63,642 nucleotides of DNA from Fulvivirga sp. (GTDB taxonomy: Bacteria; Bacteroidota; Bacteroidia; Cytophagales; Cyclobacteriaceae): NCBI GenBank assembly GCA_028280565.1, contig JANQLQ010000253.1, positions 1 through 63,642 on the forward strand, written 5' to 3'. The notes under the pieces are model-generated. The model did no database searches, had not been told where the DNA came from, and saw only the letters and a program-made list of their open reading frames with translations. How positions within the stretch are numbered: position 1 is the stretch's first letter; each line of letters starts with the position of its first letter. Shown here one piece after another: positions 1 through 8,750 of this stretch. The position numbers and the translations under genes were made by a program.

Positions 1-267
1 TAGCGCTTCGTTCCACCAATTGTACGCAGGAATACCTAGCCGCTCTATAGCAGGTGCATCATAGTTGAGCTGGGAGATCTTCTCTTCTACGGAAAGCCGG
101 CCCAACAAATCGTTCAAGCGCTCGTCAATGGACAAGGATGGATCTTGAAAATCGTATGAGTAGGTCGTTGAAGCGTTTGGCCCCGAGGGTTCAGATGTAC
201 CAGGTGGGCGATTGTCGCAGGATAACGATAATGTAATGACTAAAATGAATAGCAATAAATTATGCAT
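1..267 (-). CDS. Glycoside hydrolase family 3 lipoprotein, N-terminal part (truncated by window edge)
   Basis: Reading the complement from the ATG at 265-267 gives 89 codons running off the left edge. The first 16 residues form a lipoprotein signal ending in LSLSC, then a Ser/Pro-rich linker, then DERLNDLLGRLSVEEKISQL and YNWWNEAL. The last two segments match the start of the GH3 beta-glucosidase/beta-xylosidase catalytic domain (compare the family's YNWWNEALHG). Known family role: removal of sugars from the non-reducing ends of plant or algal glycans. Here it is probably anchored in the periplasm or outer membrane. The active-site Asp lies outside the window. Substrate cannot be told. Confidence 0.85.
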   Translation of the reverse strand, partial: MHNLLLFILVITLSLSCDNRPPGTSEPSGPNASTTYSYDFQDPSLSIDERLNDLLGRLSVEEKISQLNYDAPAIERLGIPAYNWWNEAL

Positions 268-570
268 AATGATGTGGGTTATTTGAATAGCAATATAATA
301 ATAGATAGTCATTTCGACTATAAGAGAAGAGGGATTGTGGCCGATTTTCCATTTCTCCAGGTCAATTACAGTGTGAAGAATATTTCTATTGTACACTTAC
401 AGGTTTTAGAAAACAGCGTACACAAGCGGTTTTTTTTAAAATTAAATCATTATTGAACACCAATTTTAACTGTAAAGAATCTAGTACTACTTAGCCAGGT
501 TTAAGTCATTGATAATAAGATTTTTATTCTCAAACCTAGTGCCAGCGAATTGCAAAGGATGGGGGACCAA

Positions 571-868
571 CCTGCTGTTCTACATCTATCCAAAACTCAT
601 ACCTAAGAACGTCATACCTTACTTTCCAACATCGTCATTCCTTGCAACTTGTGCGTTGGGCTAGGCGTGACAAGGAATCTACGAAGTCGTGAAACGAAAA
701 CCCAGTACACTTAAAAGAAGGTCCACGTTATACGACACAGCAGGTTCCCGCTCTCGCGCATCGCTCACCCGGCAAGGCCGGCAGGAATGACGATAACTAG
801 GTTTTTTTCCGTTTTTGATGAGGCTATCCAACGGGTTCCTTTTTCGTTAAATCCTTGCCTATAAAATG
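571..868 (-). repeat. Repeat family A, copy 1 (reversed)
   Basis: The reverse complement matches the copies starting near 15923, 57765 and 63351. Shared landmarks are an outer arm beginning CGTCATTCC, an inner arm ending GAATCTGC in other copies, the middle GGGTTTTCGTTTCACGAC, and the closing arm CTTGTCACGCCTAGCCCAAC...GGAATGACG. The element is an imperfect ~300-bp palindrome with no coding capacity. Confidence 0.85.
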
Positions 869-893
869 TTTGAGTCTGAAAAAGAAGTAGCAC

Positions 894-1030
894 TAAGTTA
901 AGTCTCAAATGACGCATCGGGTAGAGGATGAACTATGTTCGAGGTATTGACCAGTCGGCAATAGGCAAAGGGCAGTAGGCAAAATATATAGGTTTGCCGA
1001 TTGGACACTACTAACTGCCGATTTTGAGAA
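894..1030 (+). repeat. Repeat family C, copy 1
   Basis: The lead segment AAGTCTCAAATGACG, then GTTCGAGGTATTG, is followed by a purine-rich arm GGCAATAGGCAAAGGGCAG and a decayed complementary arm (TTTGCCGATTGG, CTAACTGCCGATT). The same order occurs near 16228 and 57536 and, with a different arm arrangement, near 26028. Confidence 0.75.
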
Positions 1031-1103
1031 TGAGATTGGTAAAAATAGCTAACCGTCCAATTGCACCTAACATAAGGGCTAGATTAGATAATAAAAAAGA
1101 CCC

Positions 1104-1192
1104 CTTTGTGATTTTTTGAGCTTTGGTGCCTTAGTGGCTGTGGAAGCTTCGCCACCAAGAGACACAAATGCACTAAAATTCACCAAGCACCA
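1104..1192. repeat. Repeat family D palindrome, copy 1
   Basis: The arms GTGCCTTAGTGGC and GCCACCAAGAGACAC fold back on each other around a short loop. A relative lies at 5298-5372. Short palindromes of this GTGCCTTAGTG type are common between genes in Bacteroidota; function unknown. Confidence 0.6.
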
Positions 1193-1580
1193 AAAACTGT
1201 CGCTTGCATTTCGCAAGTGACCACTATCCCTGGGCTCTACGGCCGGTAACACCACCAGGGCCTACATCAAAATGATAAATGGGTATCGAGTCTAGGTTAT
1301 AAGGATGGAAAAAGGCTTTGGATAACTAAAAAAGGCATGAGGTAAGTAGTGAGACGGTGCACAAATGAACCAATATGGATGATAGAACCTGCCGTATTTA
1401 GCGTGTTTGAATCTTATTATCTAAGCCTGGTCTCGAAGAAAAAGCCCGTAAAACCGCTGATAATGAGGCTAAGTAACGATCGTTAGGTTATATCTGACAT
1501 AAGTCAACTTAAATACAAACATAGCTCATCCCAGGGCCAAGATTATTTCCCGACATTTAAACAAACAAACTTCAAGAGTG

Positions 1581-2387
1581 ATGTTACTTCCAAAACAAAA
1601 TCCAAACATACAGGATCCAGGCGACAAGCTGAAGGTCAGCTATAAAAAGACAAGGGGCCAGGATCCTTTCGAAACTTATGATATGGTCAGTTACCTGATC
1701 GATGTAAAAAGACACCGCTACGAAGCCTTTAAAAACACGAGAAGACTAGCGTTCAGCATAGGCCTGTTCCTGAGTCTTTTGACTGTTGTGGGCTTGTTTG
1801 AATGGAAAAGCTACGGAGGACTAGGAGGTATGGAGCTTGCTGCGAATACCGAAGACTTCGAAGAACTACTGGATATACCAGTGACTGAGCAGCCTCCTCC
1901 CCCACCGGTCAAAAAGATTCAACAGCCTAATATTGTAGAGGCTCCTGTAGAGGAGATCATAGAAGAGATAGAACTTGACTTCGATGTAGAGATCACAGAA
2001 GAGTCTGTTATAGAAGAGTTTAACTCAGAAGGACTAGAAGACTTCATAGAAGAAGAAAAAGCAGATGAGATCTTTTCAATCGTTGAAAAACAACCTCAAC
2101 CCGAGGGAGGCATGGCGGCCTTTATGGCCTATGTAGCAGAAAACATACGATATCCTGAAGCTGCACTTCGCGCTAGGGTCCAAGGCAAAGTATTTGTACA
2201 GTTTGTGGTCAACGCAGACGGAAGTCTTGTAGACTTTAAAGTAATCAAGGGCATTGGCGCTGGATGTGATGAAGAAGCCATAAGAGTATTAAAGGGATCT
2301 CCTAACTGGGTACCCGGTAAGCAACGAGGCAAACCGGTACGAGTTAGAATGATGGTACCTGTATTCTTCATGTTCAAAGAAAGGTAG
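1581..2387 (+). CDS. TonB-family energy-transducer-like protein
   Basis: The 268-residue protein has one membrane segment near residues 56-75 (RLAFSIGLFLSLLTVVGLF), a Pro stretch followed by a very acidic Glu-rich linker, and a C-terminal TonB domain (about 180-268) with IRYPEAALRARVQGKVFVQF and the closing GKPVRVRMMVPVFF. TonB proteins couple inner-membrane proton motive force to outer-membrane receptors. Proteins of this layout are numerous in Bacteroidota and may serve individual SusC-type receptors. I chose the ATG at 1581 rather than the GTG just before it. No ExbB/ExbD or receptor gene is adjacent, so the partner is unknown. Confidence 0.85.
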   Translation: MLLPKQNPNIQDPGDKLKVSYKKTRGQDPFETYDMVSYLIDVKRHRYEAFKNTRRLAFSIGLFLSLLTVVGLFEWKSYGGLGGMELAANTEDFEELLDIPVTEQPPPPPVKKIQQPNIVEAPVEEIIEEIELDFDVEITEESVIEEFNSEGLEDFIEEEKADEIFSIVEKQPQPEGGMAAFMAYVAENIRYPEAALRARVQGKVFVQFVVNADGSLVDFKVIKGIGAGCDEEAIRVLKGSPNWVPGKQRGKPVRVRMMVPVFFMFKER

Positions 2388-2408
2388 CAGGGTTCTTGAA
2401 GTATGTTT

Positions 2409-2440
2409 AAGGTGGGGACAAGGTTGTTCCCACCTTTTTT
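2409..2440. terminator. Intrinsic terminator between convergent genes
   Basis: The stem AAGGTGGG...CCCACCTT closes a short loop and is followed by a T run to 2440. It sits 22 bp after the TonB-like stop codon and abuts the stop of the convergent serine hydrolase gene, so it may act on both. Confidence 0.75.
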
Positions 2441-3605
2441 ATTTTCCGGGCTTCAAGGCTTTCATAACCCTGCGCATCATTTCGTTGATTTGGGATGGCT
2501 CTAGCCATCGTGTCACCACTACCAAGTCGTTACGGCGGTCTATTACAATAAAGTTGCCTCCAAAACCTGCGGCATAATAAACATCTTCATGTACCTCTTT
2601 CCAGGCGTTTTCCCCCTTGTTCAGCCACCACATATAACCATACCTTTCGTTCGCTTCGGAAGACACCAGGGCCTGCTGTATCCAGTCTTTGGAAAGTAAC
2701 TGCCGGTCTCCCCATTGACCACCACGTAAAAACAGGAGACCAAACCTGGCATGATCCAATGTATTGATAAATAATCCGCCACCGGAATGCCCACCTCCGC
2801 TGACCGATTGCATTTTCACACCATCCAATGTCACCCAGGAGTGATCATAGCCGTACCATCGCCAGCCCGAGGAAGCGCCGATAGGGTCCATTATTTCTTC
2901 TTTTAAGACCTGGGGTAGTGGCTTGCGCCACACCTGCAGCAGTGAATAGGCCAAAACATTAACACGTACATCATTATATTCAAAATGTGTACCCGGCTCA
3001 TGTAACTCACGCCGTTTCCAATCATCAATACCCCCTTCGCGCGGCGGGCGATCCGCCCAATCATGAATGCCAAACAGGGTCCCGGACCAATCTGAAGACT
3101 GGTTTAAAAGATGGTGCCAGTTGACCTGTGAATTATGTTCTCCTTCAAAAGTTCCATCCCATACATAATCCGAGACAGGGTCTTTAACACTTCCAATAAG
3201 CCCATGGTCCAAGGCCAGCCCCGCGACCGTGGAAAGATAGCTTTTCGTTACGCTAAATGTCATGTCCACACGATGAATATCGCCCCATTCTGCCACGATA
3301 AAACCATCTTTGAGAATGATCCCGGCCGGACCGCCTCTTTTTTTTGTAGGGCCAGCTATTTCATGGTAAGGCTCGCGTTCAAAACCTTTTAATATGGCCT
3401 GTCTTAAATCTCTCGAACCTTTGTACTCGCTATTTTTGGCAAACGACACCGCTTCGTCCAGTTTGCCCTGGTCTAGGCCCAGCCCTGCCGCCGGCTTACG
3501 CAACCAATCCCGGCCAGGGTAGTATACCTCCTGCCCGTTTACCGGCGAAGAGGTCAAATAAAATGCAATAATTATTACGTATGCCAGGCTCGTCTTCATC
3601 CTCAT
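2439..3605 (-). CDS. Secreted serine hydrolase, beta-lactamase / penicillin-binding fold
   Basis: The 388-residue protein starts with a signal peptide ending near NGQ (residues 1-25). The SxxK nucleophile motif is SVTK at 118-121. A second active-site motif, EYNDVRVN, starts at residue 209, and HSGGG lies further on as the likely third element. This is the class C beta-lactamase-related family, which includes esterases, D-aminopeptidases and true beta-lactamases; the sequence does not separate them. A second start three codons in (ATG at 3597-3599) is equally possible. It is convergent with the TonB-like gene and shares its terminator. I infer a periplasmic hydrolase rather than a resistance enzyme, because no regulator or mobile element is close. 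Confidence 0.85.
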   Translation of the reverse strand: MRMKTSLAYVIIIAFYLTSSPVNGQEVYYPGRDWLRKPAAGLGLDQGKLDEAVSFAKNSEYKGSRDLRQAILKGFEREPYHEIAGPTKKRGGPAGIILKDGFIVAEWGDIHRVDMTFSVTKSYLSTVAGLALDHGLIGSVKDPVSDYVWDGTFEGEHNSQVNWHHLLNQSSDWSGTLFGIHDWADRPPREGGIDDWKRRELHEPGTHFEYNDVRVNVLAYSLLQVWRKPLPQVLKEEIMDPIGASSGWRWYGYDHSWVTLDGVKMQSVSGGGHSGGGLFINTLDHARFGLLFLRGGQWGDRQLLSKDWIQQALVSSEANERYGYMWWLNKGENAWKEVHEDVYYAAGFGGNFIVIDRRNDLVVVTRWLEPSQINEMMRRVMKALKPGK

Positions 3606-3846
3606 GTTTTTGAGCGTAAGATATTGATTTGATCCGACTCGCTGGTACCGTTAATATAAAATCCAGGCCGTGTCCCCAGGGTAAACACCTACCTTACACC
3701 TGTAAAGTATGAACCAACAGTTCCCTATGCTTTTGTATTATCAAAAATTACCCTTTAATCCTACTCAATTACAAATTTTATACGTGTTATTGGCTTGATT
3801 AGCACCCTGATAATGTGTATGTTAGTCTCGCTATCAGCGGTCTGTG

Positions 3847-5136
3847 ATGCACCTTACAGAGACTATTCATAAAGTTGTTGAAATTGGCTTACACAATTCC
3901 GTACCCGACCATAAGAAACGACATGTAAGATTCCTGAATGTCACATTACTCGTCTCACTGTTTACGGTGTTTTTTTTCATATGCCTAAACCTGTTTTATT
4001 ATAAGCTTTACAAATTAGGAATAGCTGAAATAGGCCTGCTGGTCTTCATCTTTTATATATTCTACCTGAACTACCTTGGGAAGTTCAAACTGGCTAGGAG
4101 TCTCTTTTTTATCGCCGTCCATCTTTTCATTATTGCTGTTTCTATGTACTTGAATGTAGGGCGTATGACCGAGTATTTACACTTTGTTGTCATCCTACTC
4201 CTGATGTATTTTTACATAGAATCCCGCTCGTTCATAATTCTATACCTGGTCAATCTCTGTCTCTTTTACTTGCCACAAATCGTCTATCACCCCTACCCTG
4301 ATGATATTTACTCTTGGACGAACCCGCTGGTCTTTTTCATCTCTATTTTTGTGATCGTCAAAACGTTCAACCAAGAACACCAAGATTATGAAAAGACACT
4401 GGACGAAAGAAACAAGCAACTGCAAGAACTTAACAAGCAAAAAGACGAGCTGGTACGCCTGGCTGCCCACGACCTAAGGAGTCCTTTGAGCAGGATCGAG
4501 GGATTGATCTCGCTATTAAAAATGACATCTTCTAACCTCACGGACGAACAAAAACAATTGCTAGACAAAGTGTCGAAAGTCTCAAAAGACCAAAATGAAA
4601 TGATCCGCAAAATCTTGGACCTGAGTGCTGTGAATGTAAAACTAGAAGGGTTGAAAACCTATAAAGTTAATGTAGTGGAAATCCTTGACGCTGCAGTTGG
4701 CGAATTTTATTTGCTTAGTCAAAAAAAGAATATAAAGCTCATCACCCATTATTCTACGCCAGGGGCCTATATCATGGGTCACCGGGAGAGCTTAAAGAAC
4801 ATATTTGAGAATTTGCTTTCGAACGCCCTTAAATTCTCACCTTACAATACTACCGTTTCCGTGATAACACGCTGTACTGACAACAAAGTGACTGTTGAGA
4901 TCAGCGACCAGGGGCCGGGCTTCACACAGGAAGATAAAAAGAATATGTTCCAACAATTCCAAAAGCTAAGTGCCCAGCCTACGGCTAATGAGTCCTCCTC
5001 CGGGTTGGGGCTTTCCATTACAAAAAAATATGTAGAGGCCTTGAAAGGCAAGATCTCATGCGTGAGCAATTACGGTGAGGGCGCTACGTTCCTTATTGAA
5101 TTTGATAGACTTCACCAAGCCGACCTGGCTTTTTAA
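3847..5136 (+). CDS. Orphan membrane-bound sensor histidine kinase
   Basis: The N-terminal half (about residues 28-175) has six hydrophobic segments and no recognisable extracellular sensor. A short coiled coil (ERNKQLQELNKQKDELVRL) leads into HisKA with the H box AAHDLRSPLSRIEGL. The HATPase domain follows, with the N box NIFENLLSNALKFSP, the G1 box DQGPGF and the G2 box SSGLGLSITKKYVEALKG. All ATP-binding motifs look intact. I chose the ATG at 3847 over the GTG directly before it. No response regulator is adjacent, so its partner is elsewhere. The membrane layout suggests it senses something within the bilayer. Confidence 0.9.
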   Translation: MHLTETIHKVVEIGLHNSVPDHKKRHVRFLNVTLLVSLFTVFFFICLNLFYYKLYKLGIAEIGLLVFIFYIFYLNYLGKFKLARSLFFIAVHLFIIAVSMYLNVGRMTEYLHFVVILLLMYFYIESRSFIILYLVNLCLFYLPQIVYHPYPDDIYSWTNPLVFFISIFVIVKTFNQEHQDYEKTLDERNKQLQELNKQKDELVRLAAHDLRSPLSRIEGLISLLKMTSSNLTDEQKQLLDKVSKVSKDQNEMIRKILDLSAVNVKLEGLKTYKVNVVEILDAAVGEFYLLSQKKNIKLITHYSTPGAYIMGHRESLKNIFENLLSNALKFSPYNTTVSVITRCTDNKVTVEISDQGPGFTQEDKKNMFQQFQKLSAQPTANESSSGLGLSITKKYVEALKGKISCVSNYGEGATFLIEFDRLHQADLAF

Positions 5137-5297
5137 CTTGCCCTGGGGTCGTTGCGTTAGACTTTTATGGCGTGAGAGAAAACCATGTTATTCTTAAGAT
5201 GAAAATGTTTTAATGCCTAACCATTAAACCAAGCCTGTCCGTAATACAACATCATTTATTACGCTGATATGATCTTGTGTTCTTTTACTCAGAATAC

Positions 5298-5372
5298 TTT
5301 GTGAACCTTCGTGCATTTTGTGCCTTAGTGTCAAAACTGCCCCGGACACCAAGACACTAAAGTTCAAAGAAC
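5298..5372. repeat. Repeat family D palindrome, copy 2, in the 5137-5519 gap
   Basis: The arms GTGCCTTAGTGTC and GACACCAAGACAC fold back on each other. The rest of the 383-bp gap is AT-rich, with no gene. The promoter of the DUF763 gene probably lies at about 5480-5510, where TATATTG resembles the -7 box imperfectly. Confidence 0.55.
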
Positions 5373-5519
5373 CACGCCCCCAATCTAATCCTTAGGTTTC
5401 TTGACATTGAATTTAGGTGAGTATACTCCCATAAGCATAATTTCAATTCGTTTTTTAAAATAATTTTTAGCAATTACTATTAAAATTAGTATATTGATCT
5501 CGAATTTTAGTTTGAGATA

Positions 5520-6722
5520 TTGAAAAACGCAGGATATGCCGATATGCCGCTCCATGGTGGGCGAGTTCCCCGCTGGTTAGCTGATCGCATGACCAAGCTA
5601 GGAAGTGCTATTACAGAAGCCATTGTTATCGAGTACGGCCGAGATATGTTCTTAAAGAAATTAAGTGATCCATTTTGGTTCCAGTCATTTGGCTGTGTTT
5701 TAGGAATGGATTGGCACTCTTCGGGGATCACGACCAGTGTGATGAACGCGTTAAAACGAGGTTTGAATCCCATGGCTGGTGAGTTGGGGATATATATCTG
5801 TGGGGGACGTGGCAAACATTCCCTCAAAACACCGGATGAGCTCCTAGAGCTCGCAGAAAAAACCGGGTTGAATGGCTATGAACTGGTAAAAAAGAGTAAG
5901 CTGGCCGCCAAAGTAGACAATACCGCCATACAAGATGGACATAATATCTACCTGCATAATTTCATTGTGACACACGACGGGCACTGGACCATCGTACAGC
6001 AGGGAATGAATGCCTTAACGGGCATGGCGCGGCGGTACCAGTGGAACTCCACGCACCTGGCATCATTTGTGACAGAGCCTCATACAGCGGTGTGCGGAAA
6101 AAATAAAGGATTGATCCTCAACTTGGCCGCCTCCGAAGCTGACGGTACTAAAAAAGCACTGGTGGATATAGTCTCTCAAAACCCTGGCAAAAGCCTCCAA
6201 GAGGTAAAGAAAGTGCTTATGCCAAGGCACCATGACGTGCGAGCCAAGGACGTGGACTTGAAGCGTTTGGGGGCAGTATTGGCATTAGCCTACGAAAGTA
6301 ACATCAAGACATTCGATGAGCTGCTACTCATTCAAGGCCTGGGCCCTCGAACACTACAATCCTTAACTTTAGTGAGCGAAGTGATCCATGGCACACCAAG
6401 CAGGTTCAAAGACCCGGCGCGTTTTTCGTTTGCCCATGGCGGTAAAGACGGGCACCCTTTTCCTGTCCCTTTAAAAGTATATGACCAATCCATACATATT
6501 TTAAAGACCTCTATAGAAAGGGCCAAAATAGATCGTTCTGAAAAACAAGGAGCCCTAAAAGGTTTGCATACCTCTGCTCTTCGATTAGAGAAGGGGTTTG
6601 AACCGACACCGGGCAACTTCGATAAGGTCATTCAACAAGAAAGGAAAAACGCTTATAAATATGGAGGAATGACCGTAACTGGCCCGGCTAAGCCGCCTAG
6701 GGGCCAACTTTCATTGTTTTGA
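5520..6722 (+). CDS. DUF763 family protein with a helix-hairpin-helix-like segment
   Basis: The 400-residue protein begins KNAGYADMPLHGGRVPRWL, which is the conserved N-terminus of DUF763. An in-frame stop lies just upstream at 5508-5510, so TTG at 5520 is the only start that keeps this conserved beginning. Further family blocks are GGRGKHSLKTPDEL and WTIVQQGMN. Near residue 275, LLIQGLGPRTLQSL looks like a helix-hairpin-helix DNA-binding motif, and SFAHGGKDG(H)PFPVP follows. The biochemical role of DUF763 is unknown to me; the helix-hairpin-helix hints at nucleic acid binding. The membrane-bound LuxR regulator starts 30 bp downstream behind its own -7 box. Confidence 0.85.
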   Translation: MKNAGYADMPLHGGRVPRWLADRMTKLGSAITEAIVIEYGRDMFLKKLSDPFWFQSFGCVLGMDWHSSGITTSVMNALKRGLNPMAGELGIYICGGRGKHSLKTPDELLELAEKTGLNGYELVKKSKLAAKVDNTAIQDGHNIYLHNFIVTHDGHWTIVQQGMNALTGMARRYQWNSTHLASFVTEPHTAVCGKNKGLILNLAASEADGTKKALVDIVSQNPGKSLQEVKKVLMPRHHDVRAKDVDLKRLGAVLALAYESNIKTFDELLLIQGLGPRTLQSLTLVSEVIHGTPSRFKDPARFSFAHGGKDGHPFPVPLKVYDQSIHILKTSIERAKIDRSEKQGALKGLHTSALRLEKGFEPTPGNFDKVIQQERKNAYKYGGMTVTGPAKPPRGQLSLF

Positions 6723-6727
6723 TATCC

Positions 6728-6735
6728 TATATTTG
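6728..6735 (+). promoter_or_regulatory. Bacteroidota -7 box (TATATTTG) before the LuxR-type gene
   Basis: This is an exact TAnnTTTG match, 17 bp before the proposed TTG start. No TTG at -33 is visible at the usual spacing, so the promoter may be weak or activator-dependent. Confidence 0.45.
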
Positions 6736-6752
6736 TTATAAAATCATAGGTA

Positions 6753-7166
6753 TTGAAACAAACAGTCATTCGATTCGGGATGTTAGCCGCGGCGCTTATG
6801 CTACTGTTACAGGTCAGCAAGTACTCTTTGGTCACCCGTGATCATACCAACGAAGTTCTCATCGCGATCATTGCCTCTTTCTTTGTCGCCTTCGGCCTAC
6901 TCATTGGCCGTGTACTCCGAAGACAAAAAGTAGCCTCCAAAGTCACGCTCAAGGACGAGCAAAAAGCCAAAAAACTGGACTTGAGTAAACGAGAATGCGA
7001 GGTATTGCTGGAAATGGCCCGCGGCCGATCGAATAAAGAAATAGCCGAAGCACTGTTTATCACAGAGAGCACTGTAAAAACCCATGTTTCTAATTTACTA
7101 GTCAAATTAGAGGCCAAAAGAAGGACAGAGGCCATCAACAACGCCAGGAATTGGGGACTATTGTAA
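6753..7166 (+). CDS. Membrane-anchored LuxR-type transcription regulator
   Basis: The 137-residue protein has two hydrophobic segments (about 8-22 and 34-53, the second ending IGRVLRR) and a C-terminal GerE/LuxR helix-turn-helix with SKRECEVLLEMARGRSNKEI and ESTVKTHVSNLLVKL. The family normally begins MK-x-hydrophobic followed by KYSL(I/V)TRD. That fits the TTG at 6753; the next ATG would cut the first membrane helix. It is likely a membrane-tethered DNA-binding regulator of the next genes (DUF4199 and VOC), an arrangement I recall from other Bacteroidota. No receiver domain is present, so it is not a classic two-component regulator. Confidence 0.85.
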   Translation: MKQTVIRFGMLAAALMLLLQVSKYSLVTRDHTNEVLIAIIASFFVAFGLLIGRVLRRQKVASKVTLKDEQKAKKLDLSKRECEVLLEMARGRSNKEIAEALFITESTVKTHVSNLLVKLEAKRRTEAINNARNWGLL

Positions 7167-7363
7167 CGCCAGTTTCCACAAATAACACTATATTATGGTT
7201 GGGTTGTGATCATGTCTTGTCCCCCATAATTCAGCCTTGACACTCCTTTCGACTAGGTAGATCACGCTGGTACAAAAGTACGAATTCACAATTTGGTACT
7301 TTCGTATGAAAGAAAAACAGGCACATTTTCCCTTTTTGGAGGCAGAAAATAAAAGTTAACGTT

Positions 7364-7882
7364 ATGAAAAACATTGTTTTAAAACATGGGCTGTATGCCA
7401 CCTCAGTGGTGGTGGGCATTCCCTTTTTATTATGGGTTTTTGTGCCAGGCGAGCCTAATTATGACCTAGGGGAGGTCATTGGTTATGCCACTATGATCTT
7501 GTGCATGGCGTTTGTGTTCTTGGGGATCCGCGAGCACCGGGACCACCATCTACAAGGGGTGATCTCTTTTTGGCAAGCGCTAAAGTTAGGCATGTCGATC
7601 GCCCTTATTCCTTCCCTTGCTTTTGGCATCTACGACCTGTTATATGTCGCCTACCTAGACCCCGACTTTTACGACAATTACTACAGCCAATACATTGCTG
7701 ATTTAAAAAACTCCCTCACGGCAGACGATTTTGAAAAGGCTTTGGCAGAAATCGAAGCCCAGGAAGAGATATTCACAAACCCGGTCATGCAATTCTTGGT
7801 TATGTTCCTGACCGTATTTTTGATCGGCTTCGTAGTCTCTTTGCTTTCTTCCCTAGTCCTTAAAAGGTCTGCAACGGCTTAA
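7364..7882 (+). CDS. DUF4199 integral membrane protein
   Basis: The 172-residue protein has four hydrophobic segments. The family pattern is visible: MKNIVLKHGLYATS at the start, IGYATMILCMAFVFLGIREHRD, FWQALKLGMSIALIPS, then a soluble stretch rich in Tyr, Asp and Glu (YDNYYSQYI), and a last helix FLVMFLTVFLIGFVVSLLSS. DUF4199 has no assigned function. It lies 197 bp after the LuxR-type gene and 31 bp before the VOC gene. TACTTTCG near 7296 resembles a -7 box with one mismatch. Confidence 0.8.
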   Translation: MKNIVLKHGLYATSVVVGIPFLLWVFVPGEPNYDLGEVIGYATMILCMAFVFLGIREHRDHHLQGVISFWQALKLGMSIALIPSLAFGIYDLLYVAYLDPDFYDNYYSQYIADLKNSLTADDFEKALAEIEAQEEIFTNPVMQFLVMFLTVFLIGFVVSLLSSLVLKRSATA

Positions 7883-7913
7883 TTTTTAAAACAATCACTA
7901 AAATCAAAATACA

Positions 7914-8336
7914 ATGGCAGAAAAAAGAGTTACAGGGATCGGTGGTATTTTCTTCAAGTGTGCCGACCCGGAAAAAACCAAAGGCTGGTACCAGCAACAC
8001 CTTGGTTTACAGACCAATGAATATGGGTCTTTATTTGAATTCAGGCTAGGTGATGAACCCTCGAAAAAAGGGTATCTCCAATGGAGCCCATTCAAGGAGG
8101 ATACGGATTATTTTGAGCCTTCTCAAAAGGAGTTCATGATCAACTACCGGGTAGAGAACTTGGTGGAACTTGTAGAGGAATTAAAAGCTAACGGTGTAAA
8201 GGTACTGGACGAAATTGAAGTGTATGAGTATGGAAAATTCGTTCATATCCTTGATCCTGAAAACAATAAAATAGAACTATGGGAGCCGGTAGACCAAGTG
8301 TTCACGGAAATGTACGAGGGCAAAACAACAAAATAG
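7914..8336 (+). CDS. VOC (glyoxalase/dioxygenase fold) family protein
   Basis: The 140-residue protein carries paired beta-alpha-beta-beta-beta modules: GIGGIFFKCADPEKTKGWYQ at the start and FVHILDPENNKIELWEP at the end. The terminal Glu of KIELWEP is a usual metal ligand of the fold. The fold covers glyoxalase I, fosfomycin-resistance and dioxygenase enzymes as well as binding proteins; substrate cannot be read here. It lies 31 bp after the DUF4199 gene on the same strand and is probably co-transcribed with it. Confidence 0.8.
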   Translation: MAEKRVTGIGGIFFKCADPEKTKGWYQQHLGLQTNEYGSLFEFRLGDEPSKKGYLQWSPFKEDTDYFEPSQKEFMINYRVENLVELVEELKANGVKVLDEIEVYEYGKFVHILDPENNKIELWEPVDQVFTEMYEGKTTK

Positions 8337-8416
8337 TCCCGGGCATATCCCATTTTGTATAGGGTGTAACCAACTGGCCGGGTCTATGTTTTAGCTGGCC
8401 AGGTCTTTTATCGTTA

Positions 8417-8716
8417 GGCATCATTGAAAATTCAAGTGGCGTATGCAGGGGATACATCCGGGAACAGTGCGGCTCTCTTGAGGCCCGTGGGCAAGCGGCC
8501 TATAGCGGCTGGATAGCGCGTTTGAGGGGAAAATGGGCTTTGTTGCTAGCGCCCTTTTCTTTTGGGCAGACAAAAGAAAATGAAAACCGGGCTTAGAACC
8601 CCGAAATCCCTCTCAAACTGTTTATTGCGAGGTTGGCATTACCCGAAACATTTTAAAATGCAACCTAATTTGCAAAAATTAACGTTTTACCATCAAAACT
8701 AATTTTCAAGGATGCC
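8417..8716 (+). repeat. Repeat family B, copy 1 (MITE-like, 300 bp)
   Basis: The ends are inverted repeats: GGCATCATTGAAAATT at 8417-8432, and AATTTTCAAGGATGCC at 8701-8716, which pairs with it except at one base. TTA borders the element on both sides, a possible 3-bp target duplication. Inside lie GAGGCCCGTGGGCAAGCGGCC and a small TTTTCTTTTG/CAAAAGAAAA hairpin. Related copies are at 16364 and 18946. No protein is encoded. The element fills the gap between the VOC gene and the first sulfatase. Confidence 0.8.
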
Positions 8717-8750
8717 TTACAAAGAGAGCAATAGCAACCGATTAGGGTCA

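Larger units (their letters stand above)
268..1580. other. 1.3-kb repeat-rich intergenic region
   Basis: No convincing gene is present. The stretch holds a reversed copy of repeat family A (571-868), a copy of family C (894-1030) and a family D palindrome (1104-1192). The segment ctaaccgtccaattgcacc (about 1048-1066) recurs with small changes near 16728, next to another repeat. The rest is AT-rich with stops in all frames. The promoter of the TonB-like gene should lie just before 1580, but I see no clear TAnnTTTG box. Confidence 0.6.

Noticed and set aside
262-456. 64-residue frame diverging from the GH3 gene
   Set aside because: It overlaps the GH3 start region and ends in a low-complexity AT-rich tail; probably chance.
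2439-3605. Serine hydrolase as an antibiotic-resistance beta-lactamase
   Set aside because: The SxxK motif is shared by many esterases and peptidases; no resistance context supports a narrower call.
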